34,768 bases of DNA from an uncultured Acetobacteraceae bacterium (GCA_903918195.1 CAIXDS010000053.1:1-34768), one strand, 5' to 3'; positions 1-7,528 are shown, counted from the first letter of the stretch. The notes: generated by a model not told the origin, from the letters alone. Numbers and translations: made by a program.

Positions 1-510
1 CTGAGCGGCGCGGGGTAATTGGGTGAAGGTAGGCCCGGGGCAGAGCCCAGGGCTTCCATCACCCAAATACCCCGCCGCCAGCGCGCGCAGCCGCTGCAGC
101 ACCGCCTCGGTCTCCGGCGCCGCCGCGCGCACCGCGTCCACCAGGGTCAGCGGGATGTCGGGCGTGCCATCCTCGCCGACATAGGCCATCGACCATGCCG
201 GGAAGGCGCGGGCCGCGACGGGTCCGTCCTCGGCCATCGTCACCTCGCTATGGCGCGGATCGGCGGCAATTGAATCAAACACCGACTGCACGGCCGCGTG
301 CGGACCTTCCAGCGCCTGCGCGAACCGCCAGCCCTGCAGCATCAGCGCACCGGTCACGCCCAGTTCGGCATTGCGCCGCCGTGACGTCGCCAGAATCTGC
401 GCCAGGGCCACCGCCACGGCGACCGCATCGCCGGTGAGTTGGCTGCGGCTGACATAGACCAGCCGGCGTAACGTCAGGGCACCGGCGTCACTGGGGGCGG
501 GCGCGATCAT
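1..510 (-). CDS. BLUF-domain blue-light sensor (3' end outside window)
   Basis: BLUF proteins bind FAD and switch a hydrogen-bond network in blue light. The frame opens at an ATG (508-510, minus) and stays open to the window edge, giving at least 170 residues. All the photochemical residues of the family are visible: Tyr19 in LVYVS, Asn47 followed by GVTG, Gln65 in RFAQALEG, and Trp106/Met108 in FPAWSMAYVG. The BLUF fold covers about residues 14-114. No output domain is seen, so it is probably a short BLUF protein acting on a partner. No convincing Shine-Dalgarno precedes the ATG, and a TATAGA box at 519-524 lies so close that the mRNA could be nearly leaderless. Residues from about 150 on are encoded by a degenerate copy of the window's palindromic repeat, so the C-terminal tail may be repeat-derived. 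Family assignment is firm; the true end is unknown. Confidence 0.9.
   Translation of the reverse strand, partial: MIAPAPSDAGALTLRRLVYVSRSQLTGDAVAVAVALAQILATSRRRNAELGVTGALMLQGWRFAQALEGPHAAVQSVFDSIAADPRHSEVTMAEDGPVAARAFPAWSMAYVGEDGTPDIPLTLVDAVRAAAPETEAVLQRLRALAAGYLGDGSPGLCPGPTFTQLPRAAQ
26..57. repeat. Degenerate half copy of the composite palindromic repeat
   Basis: The stretch around ggggcagagcccagggctt resembles the arm of the palindromic elements at 537-562, 20388-20490 and 26026-26157, with several mismatches. It lies inside the open frame of the BLUF gene near its probable end. It is weaker than the other copies, so membership of the family is an inference. Confidence 0.5.
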
Positions 511-536
511 GCGAGAATTCTATAGAAGAAAGCACG

Positions 537-562
537 AAAGGCCAGGGGCTCTGCCCCTGGAC
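537..562. repeat. Half copy of the composite palindromic repeat; possible terminator of the OmpA gene
   Basis: A perfect hairpin, CCAGGGGC-TCT-GCCCCTGG, lies between the OmpA-like gene stop (567) and the BLUF gene start (510). On the minus strand it is followed by a pyrimidine-rich run (CCTTTCGTGCTTTCTTC), so it could act as an intrinsic terminator for the porin. Its sequence matches one arm of the larger elements at 20.4 and 26.1 kb. Confidence 0.75.
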
Positions 563-566
563 CGCA

Positions 567-1589
567 TCACCGCAGCACGATCTCCACCCGCCGGTTCTGC
601 GGTTCGCGCACCCCATCCGCGGTGGCCACCAGCGGCTTCGCCTGGCCGAACGCCTGGATATCGATCGCCTGCTTCGCCACGCCGTGTTTCACCAGTTCCG
701 CCGCCACCGCCTCGGCGCGCCGGCGTGACAGCGCCAGATTGTATTGCGGCGTGCCGGTGCGGTCGGCGTGGCCCGCCACCTCGATGCGCGTCACCTGCAC
801 GCGGCTGGCATTCTCCGCCGCCTCGGCAACGATCTGCCGCGCCCGGTCGGTCAGGGCCGCGCTGTCCCAGTCGAAGAACACCAGGTAGTTGCGCGCGGGC
901 GCCGGAGCCGGAGCCGCGGTGGCGGCTGGTACCGCGGCCGGCGGCGCCGGCGGGGGCGCCACGTTGAAGGCGTAGCGGACACCCAGCATCACGGCATGGT
1001 TGTTGTCGTCGGTTGCATAGGCCGACACGCCGTTTACCACCGGGAACTTCCGCTGCCCGGCCACGCCGAGAAAGCGGTATTCCGCGGTGACCGACAGCCC
1101 GACCACCCAGGGAATCGGAAAGGATGTGCCGGCAATCGCCTGGTAGGCAAAGGACGGGTCGGAAATCGTCACGCCGCCCCGGGTTAGCTGCACCCACTGC
1201 GACCCGGCGCCGGCGCCCAGATAGGGATAAACCCAGGGCGAGCCGATATCCATGTCGAACAGCACGTTCGCCATGGCGCCGGTTTTCTGCTCGGCACCGG
1301 TCAGCGCGGAACTGTTGGCGGAATTCACGCTGTTGCGCCGCCAGCTTCCCTCGGCCTCGATGCGCACGCCGTTGCCGAAGCCCCAGCCGATGCTGCCCAG
1401 CCCGGCGAAGCCGGTGCTGAAATTGGCGTCCAGCGTCGGGCCGGGCGACGGGCCGGTGTGCAGGCGCACGCGGGTCTGCTCCTCCCAGGTCGCCCCCGCG
1501 CCCGCGCCGACATAGAGGCCCTGGATGGGCTGCGCCCGTGCCGCCAGCGGCAGCATGAGAAGGGTGGCGGCGAGGAGGGTACGCTTCAT
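567..1589 (-). CDS. OmpA-family outer membrane porin with peptidoglycan-binding domain
   Basis: This 340-residue protein starts at the ATG at 1587-1589, where a typical signal peptide begins (MKRTLLAATLLMLPLAARA); longer frames upstream lack this logic. The mature N-terminal part (about residues 22-210) is glycine- and aromatic-rich with alternating polarity, as in 8-stranded outer-membrane beta-barrels (GLYVGAGAGATW, PYLGAGAGSQW). An Ala/Pro-rich hinge (about 215-235) leads to an OmpA C-terminal domain with NYLVFFDWDSAALT, AGHADRTGT, NLALSRRRAEAV and the terminal NRRVEI motif that contacts peptidoglycan. It probably tethers the outer membrane to the cell wall. It stands alone, followed by a palindromic hairpin and the BLUF gene. 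Confidence 0.92.
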   Translation of the reverse strand: MKRTLLAATLLMLPLAARAQPIQGLYVGAGAGATWEEQTRVRLHTGPSPGPTLDANFSTGFAGLGSIGWGFGNGVRIEAEGSWRRNSVNSANSSALTGAEQKTGAMANVLFDMDIGSPWVYPYLGAGAGSQWVQLTRGGVTISDPSFAYQAIAGTSFPIPWVVGLSVTAEYRFLGVAGQRKFPVVNGVSAYATDDNNHAVMLGVRYAFNVAPPPAPPAAVPAATAAPAPAPARNYLVFFDWDSAALTDRARQIVAEAAENASRVQVTRIEVAGHADRTGTPQYNLALSRRRAEAVAAELVKHGVAKQAIDIQAFGQAKPLVATADGVREPQNRRVEIVLR

Positions 1590-1752
1590 GGGATCGACCT
1601 GTTCCGTTTGCGAGCCTGCGCAACGCGGGCATAAGTATCCGGAACTTGCGGACCGGCGCGGCTGCGCACCAGCCCAGGCTTGCGCGGGCCGCCAAACGGT
1701 ACCGCAACTGTGGCTGATCCGCAACATGAGGCATGCGCCCCACGTCAGGCCA

Positions 1753-2088
1753 TCAAACGATTTTCCCCTCGAAGGGCGGCAGCAGGTCGGGGCTTTCGAA
1801 CTCCAGCACCCAAAGATCGGGATCGAACTTCACCTGCCGGGCCACATAGGCATCCGCCGTGTCCTGCGCCACCGGCCCCGATCCGGTGCCGCGAATCCAG
1901 GCCGCGCTTCCCTCCGCCGTGCGCATCTGCGACAGCACGGACAGCCCCTCACGCCCGCGCAGCACCACCAGCACGCCCCCCGCATCCGGGTCGCCCTTGC
2001 GCAGCACCGCGCCGTAGCGCCCGGTGGCGTTGCCCAGGCGCACCGCCATGCTCACCCAGATTTCCGCCTTCACCCGCGGCTCGGCCAT
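1753..2088 (-). CDS. DUF1491 family protein
   Basis: The protein is 111 residues, beginning MAEPRVKAEIWVSMAVRLGN and ending in a conserved-looking PPFEGKIV tail. The pattern (VLRKGDPDAGGVLVVLRGREG, then DAYVARQ and DPDLWVLEFE) fits the DUF1491 family, small cytosolic alphaproteobacterial proteins of unknown function. The frame is open far upstream (to 2346), but that part overlaps the divergent transporter gene and lacks family similarity, so the ATG at 2086-2088 is preferred. It is transcribed away from the transporter and toward the porin gene. No function can be assigned. Confidence 0.85.
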   Translation of the reverse strand: MAEPRVKAEIWVSMAVRLGNATGRYGAVLRKGDPDAGGVLVVLRGREGLSVLSQMRTAEGSAAWIRGTGSGPVAQDTADAYVARQVKFDPDLWVLEFESPDLLPPFEGKIV

Positions 2089-2242
2089 CAGCGCGGCGCC
2101 CGCCCAAACAATCTGCTCATGCCGGGCACTCAGCCCGGGCAACGCGAACTTGGCAAGTCCCCGCGTGGCGGATGGGACCGGGCTGGCAATCCGTCGCGCT
2201 CGCACAACATCCTGGCCGGGCTGACCGAGCCGGAGCAACCCG

Positions 2243-3247
2243 ATGGGGCAAGCGATGCGAAAACTGTATTCCAGCCTGCTGGCAGTGGCCGCGCTTGGCC
2301 TCGCCACCCCGGCCGCGCGGGCGCAGGACAGGATAAGCTTCGGCATCGACTGGCTCGCCGAGGCTGAGTATGGCGGCTATTATCAGGCGCTAGCCGCCGG
2401 CATCTACCGCCGCCACGGGCTGGACGTCACCATCCGCCAGGGCGGCCCCAGCGTGAACCAGACGCAGCTTCTGCTGGCCGGGCGGCTGGATGTGAGCATC
2501 GCGTCGAACGGTTTCATCGCCATGAATTTCGTCGCGGAACGGATTCCCTTCCGGGTGGTGGCGGCGATGTTCCAGAAGGACCCGTCGGTCCTGATCGCCC
2601 ATCCCGGCCAGGGGAACGACAGTTTCCCCGCGCTGAAGGGCAAGCCGATCATGATCAGCGCCGATACCCGCGCCGGCTGGTGGAATTTCCTGCGGGCGAA
2701 GTTCGGCTATTCGGACGCGCAGATCCGGCCGTACACCTTCAACCTGCAGCCATTCCTGGCCAACAAGGGGGCGATCCAGCAGGGATTCCTCGGCTCCGAG
2801 CCGTTTTCCATCCGCCAGCAAGCCGGCTTCGACCCGGTGGTGCTGCTGGTCGCGGATGGCGGTTTCACCGGCTATGCCCAGCTCCTCGCCACCGCGGACA
2901 GGCTGATCGACAGCAAGCCGGATCTGCTGCAACGTTTCGTCGATGCCTCGATCGAGGGCTGGGCCGCCTATCTCGACGGCGATCCGGGTCCGGCCAACGA
3001 ACGGATAAGAAAGGACAATCCGGAGATGACCGACGCGTTGCTGGCGTACGGACGGGACGCGCTGAAGAAACATGGCATCCTGACCTCGGGCGATGCCGCA
3101 ACGAAAGGCATCGGCGCCATGACCGAGGCGCGCTGGGCGGACTTCTTTACCTCCAGTGCCGGCGAGGGTCTGTATCCGACTGGCCTGGATATCCACCGCG
3201 CCTATACGGTGCAGTTCGTCAATCACAAGGTCGGACTGCAGCAGTAG
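2243..3247 (+). CDS. ABC transporter substrate-binding protein, NMT1/ThiY-like
   Basis: This 334-residue periplasmic protein has a signal peptide (about residues 1-27, ending AARAQ). It has the SsuA/THI5/NMT1 fold: residues AEYGGYYQALAAGIYRRHGLDV near the start, QLLLAGRLDVSI, then a second lobe with MISADTRAGWW and GSEPFSI. The family binds pyrimidine thiamin precursors, riboflavin, nitrate, taurine or other organosulfonates, so the ligand cannot be fixed from sequence. ATPase and permease genes follow directly. The ATG at 2243 has a GGAG 8 bases upstream; the ATG at 2255 is an alternative. No thiamin-pyrophosphate riboswitch was found upstream. Confidence 0.88.
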   Translation: MGQAMRKLYSSLLAVAALGLATPAARAQDRISFGIDWLAEAEYGGYYQALAAGIYRRHGLDVTIRQGGPSVNQTQLLLAGRLDVSIASNGFIAMNFVAERIPFRVVAAMFQKDPSVLIAHPGQGNDSFPALKGKPIMISADTRAGWWNFLRAKFGYSDAQIRPYTFNLQPFLANKGAIQQGFLGSEPFSIRQQAGFDPVVLLVADGGFTGYAQLLATADRLIDSKPDLLQRFVDASIEGWAAYLDGDPGPANERIRKDNPEMTDALLAYGRDALKKHGILTSGDAATKGIGAMTEARWADFFTSSAGEGLYPTGLDIHRAYTVQFVNHKVGLQQ

Positions 3248-3251
3248 GCCT

Positions 3252-4025
3252 GTGCTCACGCTGGACCGCCTCGGCCGCCGCTTCGCCAACGGCACGCAGG
3301 CGCTGCAGGGCGCCTCGCTTCGAATCGGCCAGGGCGACTTCGTGGCCCTGCTCGGCCCGTCCGGCTGCGGCAAGTCCACCCTGCTGCGGCTGATCGCCGG
3401 GCTGGATGCGCCCGATCAGGGGCGCCTGGTCTGGGATGGCGGGGCGGCCCCGGCGCCCGGCGAGATCGGCTTCGTGTTTCAGGATGCCACCCTGCTGCCC
3501 TGGGCGGATGCCGCCGACAACGTCTTTCTGCCGCTGCGCCTGCGCGGGCGCGACCGGCGCTCGGCCGCGCCCGAGATTCAGGCGGCGCTGGCGCGGGTCG
3601 GGCTGGAGCGGTTCGCGCAGGCCCGCCCGCGCGAGTTGTCGGGCGGCATGCGCATGCGTGTCTCCATCGCCCGCGCCCTGGTCACCCGCCCGCGCCTGCT
3701 GCTGATGGACGAGCCCTTCGCCGCGCTGGACGAATTCACCCGCTTCCGGCTGCAGGAAGACCTGCTGACGCTGTGGCGGGAACTCGGCTGCACGGTGGTG
3801 TTCGTCACCCATTCGACCTACGAGGCCTGTTTCCTCGCCCGGCGCATCGTGCTGATGACCCCCCGCCCCGGGCGCATCGCCACCGAAATCGATTCTTCCC
3901 TCTCGCACGGCCCCGAGACCCGCCTCGCCCCCGCCTACACCGCCCTGGTCGCCGAGGTAACCCATGCGATGCAGGCGGCGATGAGCTCGCCCCCTCCCCC
4001 CGGCCCCGGGGACGCCCCAAGATGA
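3252..4025 (+). CDS. ABC transporter ATP-binding protein, SsuB/TauB/ThiZ type
   Basis: This 257-residue ATPase energises the neighbouring importer. It has Walker A (GPSGCGKST), a Q-loop (FVFQDATLLPW), the signature LSGGMRMRVSIARAL, Walker B (LLLMDEPFAALD) and a switch histidine (VFVTHSTYEA). A GTG start at 3252, four bases after the binding-protein stop, gives the normal family length and N-terminus (VLTLDRLGRRFANG). The longer frame from 3156 would overlap the previous gene. Its stop overlaps the permease start (ATGA), which suggests coupled translation. Confidence 0.92.
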   Translation: MLTLDRLGRRFANGTQALQGASLRIGQGDFVALLGPSGCGKSTLLRLIAGLDAPDQGRLVWDGGAAPAPGEIGFVFQDATLLPWADAADNVFLPLRLRGRDRRSAAPEIQAALARVGLERFAQARPRELSGGMRMRVSIARALVTRPRLLLMDEPFAALDEFTRFRLQEDLLTLWRELGCTVVFVTHSTYEACFLARRIVLMTPRPGRIATEIDSSLSHGPETRLAPAYTALVAEVTHAMQAAMSSPPPPGPGDAPR

Positions 4026-4774
4026 TCCGCCTCGCCCCGTACCTGTTCGCCGCGTTCTTTCTCGTGCTGTGGGAAATCGCGGTGCGCGTCTCCGGCGTGC
4101 CGGAATATCTGGTCCCCGGGCCGGTCGCCATCGTCGGCGCTTTCCGCGCCGACCCGCTGCTGTTCCTGACCTCGCTCGCCTCCACCCTGGGGGTCACCGC
4201 CACCGCGATTGTCGTCTCCGCCGTGCTCGGCGTGGTCCTGGCGCTGGTGATGCAGGCCAGCCCACTTGCCCGCGCCGCCTTTCAGCCCTGGACCGTGGTG
4301 CTGCAAGTGACGCCGATCGTTGCCATCGCCCCGCTGGTGATCGTCTGGGTGGGCGATCCCTTCGCCTCGGTGGTGATCTGCGCCACCATCATTGCCTTCT
4401 TCCCGGTGTTCTCAGCCACCGCCGCCGGGCTGGCCGCCGCCCCCGCCGACCTGCTCGACCTGTTCCGCCTCAACGGCGCCGGACGCTGGGCCACGCTGCG
4501 CCTGCTCCGCCTGCCGGTCGCCCTGCCTTATTTCCTCGCCGGACTGCGCATCTCCGGCGGCCTCGCTTTGGTCGGCGCCGTCAGCGCCGAGATCGTGGCG
4601 GGCTCCGGCGGGGTCGCCTCCGGCCTCGCCTACCGCATCCTGGAGGCCGGCTACCGGCTGCAGGTGGCGCGCATGTTCGCCGCCCTCGCCCTGCTCTCGG
4701 CCAGCGGGGTGGCGATCAACGCCGCCCTCGGCGCGCTCGCCCACGCGCTGCTGCGCCGGCGCGGAGAGGCTTGA
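4022..4774 (+). CDS. ABC transporter permease, SsuC/ThiX type
   Basis: This 250-residue inner-membrane protein has about six hydrophobic segments. The EAA loop that contacts the ATPase is visible around residues 140-175 (AAPADLLDLFRLNGAGRWATLRLLRLPVALPYFLAGLRIS, written here only as a location guide in two parts: DLFRLNGAGRW and LPVALPYFLAGLRIS). The start overlaps the ATPase stop by four bases. It completes a three-gene importer with the binding protein and ATPase. The binding-protein-dependent permease family is certain; the substrate is not. Confidence 0.92.
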   Translation: MIRLAPYLFAAFFLVLWEIAVRVSGVPEYLVPGPVAIVGAFRADPLLFLTSLASTLGVTATAIVVSAVLGVVLALVMQASPLARAAFQPWTVVLQVTPIVAIAPLVIVWVGDPFASVVICATIIAFFPVFSATAAGLAAAPADLLDLFRLNGAGRWATLRLLRLPVALPYFLAGLRISGGLALVGAVSAEIVAGSGGVASGLAYRILEAGYRLQVARMFAALALLSASGVAINAALGALAHALLRRRGEA

Positions 4775-4818
4775 AGCGCCGTCGCCCACCTGCCAGAACC
4801 GGCACTCGGAGGATTGCC

Positions 4819-5028
4819 ATGACGAAACAGATGACCGACGGCCAGCGCAGCTACGAGGAAAAGCGGGCCGCCAAAGCGGGCCTCAGCCTGGACAAGTGGC
4901 TCGAGCTCAAGGAGCGCGAGAAGCGCGAGGAGACCCGCGCCCGCGAAAAAGCGGCCAAGGCCGCCGAGCCCCCGAAGAAACCCGGCTTCTTCAGCCGCCT
5001 GATCGAGCGGGCCCACAAGCCCCTGTAG
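4819..5028 (+). CDS. Small charged protein of unknown function
   Basis: The 69-residue protein starts at an ATG preceded by a good ribosome-binding site (cggagga at 4807-4813). It is rich in Lys, Arg and Glu (KLELKEREKREETRAREKAAKAA-like helix in the middle) and ends in PKKPGFFSRLIERAHKPL. The central part is probably a single long, possibly coiled-coil helix. It follows the permease by 44 bases on the same strand and may be cotranscribed. No family was recognised. The ribosome-binding site and codon structure support a real gene. Confidence 0.65.
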   Translation: MTKQMTDGQRSYEEKRAAKAGLSLDKWLELKEREKREETRAREKAAKAAEPPKKPGFFSRLIERAHKPL

Positions 5029-5034
5029 CCAGTA

Positions 5035-5075
5035 AGCCTGGAGCGCTATCGGACAGGCCGACAGCGCTCCAGGCT
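5035..5075. terminator. Strong hairpin after the transporter operon
   Basis: A perfect 13-base inverted repeat (AGCCTGGAGCGCT at 5035-5047 and its complement at 5063-5075) encloses a loop that itself pairs (TCGG-ACAGG-CCGA). It lies just after the stop of the 69-residue gene. There is no T-run, so it may be a Rho-aided terminator, a 3'-end stabiliser or a repeat element. Confidence 0.6.
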
Positions 5076-5111
5076 CAGGTTTCGCCACGCTCAGTTATCG
5101 CAAGCCCAGTC

Positions 5112-5153
5112 GCCGGCCTGGGCGGGTCGCGGTGCGAACCCGCTCAGGCCGGC
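5112..5153. terminator. Strong hairpin after the cytochrome b561 gene
   Basis: An outer 9-base perfect stem (GCCGGCCTG/CAGGCCGGC) continues into an inner stem (GCGGG/CCCGC and TCGC/GCGA) with one bulge, giving about 18 pairs and a GGT loop. It sits 10 bases beyond the cytochrome b561 stop and probably ends that minus-strand transcript. No T-run follows on either strand. Confidence 0.6.
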
Positions 5154-5163
5154 ATTGCTCCGG

Positions 5164-5706
5164 TCAGACGATCCGCGAGACCACCCCGTCGCGGCGGATC
5201 ACCCCGTGGTAGAACGCGCCCAGCAGGTGCAACGCCACCAGAGAAATCAGCACCGCCGCGCCCACCTGATGTGCCTGGCCCAGCCAGTCCGCCCAAACCG
5301 CGTTCTTGGCGATGATCGCGGGGATGTTGTACAGGCCATAGATCGACCATGGATACCCGTTGGCGCCGTTGGTCAGGTAGCCGAGCACGGGCTGCACGAT
5401 CAGCACCAGGTACAGCAACCGATGGTTCAGGTGCGCCAGCGAGTCCGCCCAGCGCGGCGTGCCGCGCGGCAGCGCCGGCACACCCACGGTGAGGCGCACA
5501 AGCAAGCGCAGCAGCACCAGCACCAGAATGCTCGCCCCGGTGCCGTCATGCGCCTGATACAGGATCGTTGCCAGCGCGGCCTGCGCCTGATCGTGCGGGT
5601 CGAGCGTGCCGATCCACACCCCCACCACCACCTGCGCCACCACCAGAAGGGCTATCAACCAGTGCAGCAGCTTCTGTACCGTTCCGTATTCGTCCGCGTC
5701 CGCCAT
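5164..5706 (-). CDS. Cytochrome b561 family protein
   Basis: This 180-residue integral membrane diheme cytochrome is of the bacterial CybB type, which passes electrons between quinones and periplasmic acceptors. It has four hydrophobic helices. Candidate heme ligands are His15 (LLHWLIA), His53 (YQAHDGTG), His146 (QAHQVG) and His160 (ALHLLGAFYH). The start is supported by a GGAG six to ten bases upstream on the minus strand. It diverges from the DUF429-like gene with only about 30 bases between start codons. Length and topology match the family. Confidence 0.9.
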   Translation of the reverse strand: MADADEYGTVQKLLHWLIALLVVAQVVVGVWIGTLDPHDQAQAALATILYQAHDGTGASILVLVLLRLLVRLTVGVPALPRGTPRWADSLAHLNHRLLYLVLIVQPVLGYLTNGANGYPWSIYGLYNIPAIIAKNAVWADWLGQAHQVGAAVLISLVALHLLGAFYHGVIRRDGVVSRIV

Positions 5707-5735
5707 GATCGTCTCCTGTCGTTCCGTGCGTGTTT

Positions 5736-6695
5736 ATGCCCGCGGATACGATCGTGACAAGTGCAAGCGTGACCGTGGCGGCGCATGCCGACTGGAGCGT
5801 GGACGGACGCAAGCGCTGGATGGCGGTGGCACGCCGCATGGGGGCTGTCTGGCGCCTCGCCGCCCCGGTATCGGTGGGCGACCCGGCAACCCTCCTGCAC
5901 CGGTTGCGCGAAACCGACGGCGCGGTGCTGCTCGGCGCCGATTTTCCGATCGGGCTGCCGCGCGACTATGCCGCCGCCCATGGCATCGACGCCGCGTTTC
6001 CGGCCTTCCTGCGCGGCCTCGCCGACCGCCCCGGTTTCTTCCAGGTCTGCGCCACGCTGGCCGAAATCGGCCCGGGGCGGCCCTTTTACCCGATGCGGGG
6101 CCGCGCCGGCATGACGCGCGCGGCGCATGCCGCCGCCCTCAGCCTGAGCGGTGCGGCGGCGCTGCACCGCGCGGTCGATCGCGCCACCGCCGAGCGCCCG
6201 GCGGGAGCGCCGCCGTTCTGGACGCTCGGCGCCAACCAGTCCGGCAAGGCGGCGCTGGCGGCCTGGCGCGACATGCTGATACCGGCGCTGCTGGTCGGCG
6301 AGCCGGTCCGACTGTGGCCGTTCGACGGCGATCTGTTCGGGTTGTTATTATCCGGCATGACTGTCATTGCCGAGACCTATCCGGCCGAGGCGCTGCGCCA
6401 TCTCGGCCTTCCGCACATCGGCAGCAAGCGGCGCCGGGCGGACCGGGTAGCACTGGCGGCGGGACTGCATGCCGCCATGGCGCGGCTGGGCGCCGTGCCG
6501 GACCCGGCCATGGTGGCGGCGGTGGAGGACGGGTTCGGCGCCGATGCCGCCGGCGAGGACCGGTTCGACTGCACGCTGGGCGTGCTGTGCGTGCTGAATG
6601 TGCTCGCCGGCAACCGCCCCGCCTTCGTGCCCGACGATCCCTGGGTCCGGCGCTGGGAAGGCTGGGTGCTCGGCCAGACCGCGCTGCCGGCGTAA
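5736..6695 (+). CDS. DUF429-like protein (predicted RNase H fold)
   Basis: The 319-residue protein starts HADWSV about 17 residues in, then has LLGADFPIGLPRDYAA, an ETYPAEALRHLGL segment and a late acidic block EDRFDCTLGVL. This order (D near the N-terminus, a (D)xPIGLP motif, E(T/A)YP, late Asp-rich helix) is what DUF429 proteins show; they are predicted to have an RNase H-like fold. Activity is unknown. A GTG two codons earlier (5730) is an alternative start; no good ribosome-binding site is visible, probably because the gene crowds the divergent cytochrome promoter. Family assignment is moderate. Confidence 0.6.
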   Translation: MPADTIVTSASVTVAAHADWSVDGRKRWMAVARRMGAVWRLAAPVSVGDPATLLHRLRETDGAVLLGADFPIGLPRDYAAAHGIDAAFPAFLRGLADRPGFFQVCATLAEIGPGRPFYPMRGRAGMTRAAHAAALSLSGAAALHRAVDRATAERPAGAPPFWTLGANQSGKAALAAWRDMLIPALLVGEPVRLWPFDGDLFGLLLSGMTVIAETYPAEALRHLGLPHIGSKRRRADRVALAAGLHAAMARLGAVPDPAMVAAVEDGFGADAAGEDRFDCTLGVLCVLNVLAGNRPAFVPDDPWVRRWEGWVLGQTALPA

Positions 6696-6704
6696 CCGCC
6701 GCCG

Positions 6705-6752
6705 GTCACTGCACAAGGACGTCAGTGCACCGGGCCGTCAGTGCACCAGCGA
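6705..6752. repeat. Three 16-base tandem repeats at the end of the DUF1150 gene
   Basis: Units begin at 6705, 6721 and 6737 (GTCACTGCACAAGGAC, GTCAGTGCACCGGGCC, GTCAGTGCACCAGCGA). The last unit includes the stop and final codons (Leu-Val-His-stop) of the minus-strand DUF1150 gene, so the other two look like copies of that gene end. Confidence 0.7.
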
Positions 6753-6980
6753 GACCAGCATCTCGTGCTGCTGCACGGCGGCGATCGCCAGATCGCGGTC
6801 GCCGGCCACCGCCATGGGGGTGCCATCGGCGGCATGGATGGCAAAGGCCCGCGCGCCGTTCATCATCACCGGCTTGACGTAGGCAATCTGCGACACGCCC
6901 AGGCGGGCGAGCTGCTCGATGGACAGGTGGCGGATATCAACCGGCTCGGGAACGGCGACGCCGGTCGTCTGGGTGGTCAT
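6738..6980 (-). CDS. DUF1150 family protein
   Basis: The 80-residue protein has the family pattern: a variable N-terminus, then IRHLSIEQLARLGVSQIAYVKPV and AFAIHAADGTPMAVAGDRDLAIAAVQQHEM. DUF1150 proteins are small alphaproteobacterial proteins of unknown function, often encoded next to small heat-shock proteins, as here. The ATG at 6978-6980 is preceded by GGAG eight bases upstream. It lies about 95 bases downstream of hsp20 on the same strand and is probably in the same transcript. Confidence 0.85.
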   Translation of the reverse strand: MTTQTTGVAVPEPVDIRHLSIEQLARLGVSQIAYVKPVMMNGARAFAIHAADGTPMAVAGDRDLAIAAVQQHEMLVSLVH

Positions 6981-7075
6981 CTGCGTTCTCCTGGCGGGGC
7001 CGGCGCACCGTTCTGGTCGCGCCGCACCGCTTGATGGTTCGGGGCGCCGGGGTAGGCGCGCCCGCTCGTGACCCG

Positions 7076-7528
7076 TCAGCGATCGCGGTTGCTGTCCACG
7101 ACCGCGGCGGTGCCGTTGCCCGGCTTGCGTATCTCGATGGTTTTGACCCGGCACTCCGGTTGCGGCCGGGCGAGGTCCACGTGCAGCAGGCCGTTGTCCA
7201 GCCAGGCGCCGCGGACTTCGATGCCTTCCGCGAGGACAAAGGCGCGCTGGAACTGCCGCGCGGCGATGCCGCGATGCAGGAAGACGCGTCCCTGCGAGTC
7301 GTCGGTCTGGCGGCCGCGGATGACCAGCTGGTTGTCCTCCTGCGTGATCTGCAGATCGTCCATGGTAAAGCCGGCGACCGCAAGCGTGATCCGCAGCCCG
7401 GTCTGGCTGACCTGTTCGATATTGTACGGCGGATAGCCGTCCGACGAGGTCTTCGCCGCCCGCTCGAGCATCTGCTCGAGGTGGTCGAACCCGAGGAACA
7501 GCGGGGATGCAAACAGACGTGTGCTCAA
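7076..7528 (-). CDS. Small heat-shock protein, Hsp20/alpha-crystallin (IbpA-like)
   Basis: The 150-residue chaperone binds unfolding proteins as an ATP-independent holdase. The N-terminal arm has PLFLGFDHLEQMLERA, then PYNIEQVSQTGLRITLAVAGF opens the alpha-crystallin domain (about residues 35-125), with QLVIRGRQ, FLHRGIAARQFQRAF and the closing GLLHVDLARP. The start is a TTG at 7526-7528: it has a very strong GGAGGAGG five bases upstream and gives the usual N-terminus, and no ATG fits better. The leader has features of a ROSE thermometer. DUF1150 follows downstream. Confidence 0.93.
   Translation of the reverse strand: MSTRLFASPLFLGFDHLEQMLERAAKTSSDGYPPYNIEQVSQTGLRITLAVAGFTMDDLQITQEDNQLVIRGRQTDDSQGRVFLHRGIAARQFQRAFVLAEGIEVRGAWLDNGLLHVDLARPQPECRVKTIEIRKPGNGTAAVVDSNRDR

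Noticed and set aside
2089..2242. Possible thiamin-pyrophosphate riboswitch before the ThiY-like gene
   Set aside because: The conserved CTGAGA and ACCTGATC-type blocks of the thi-box are absent.
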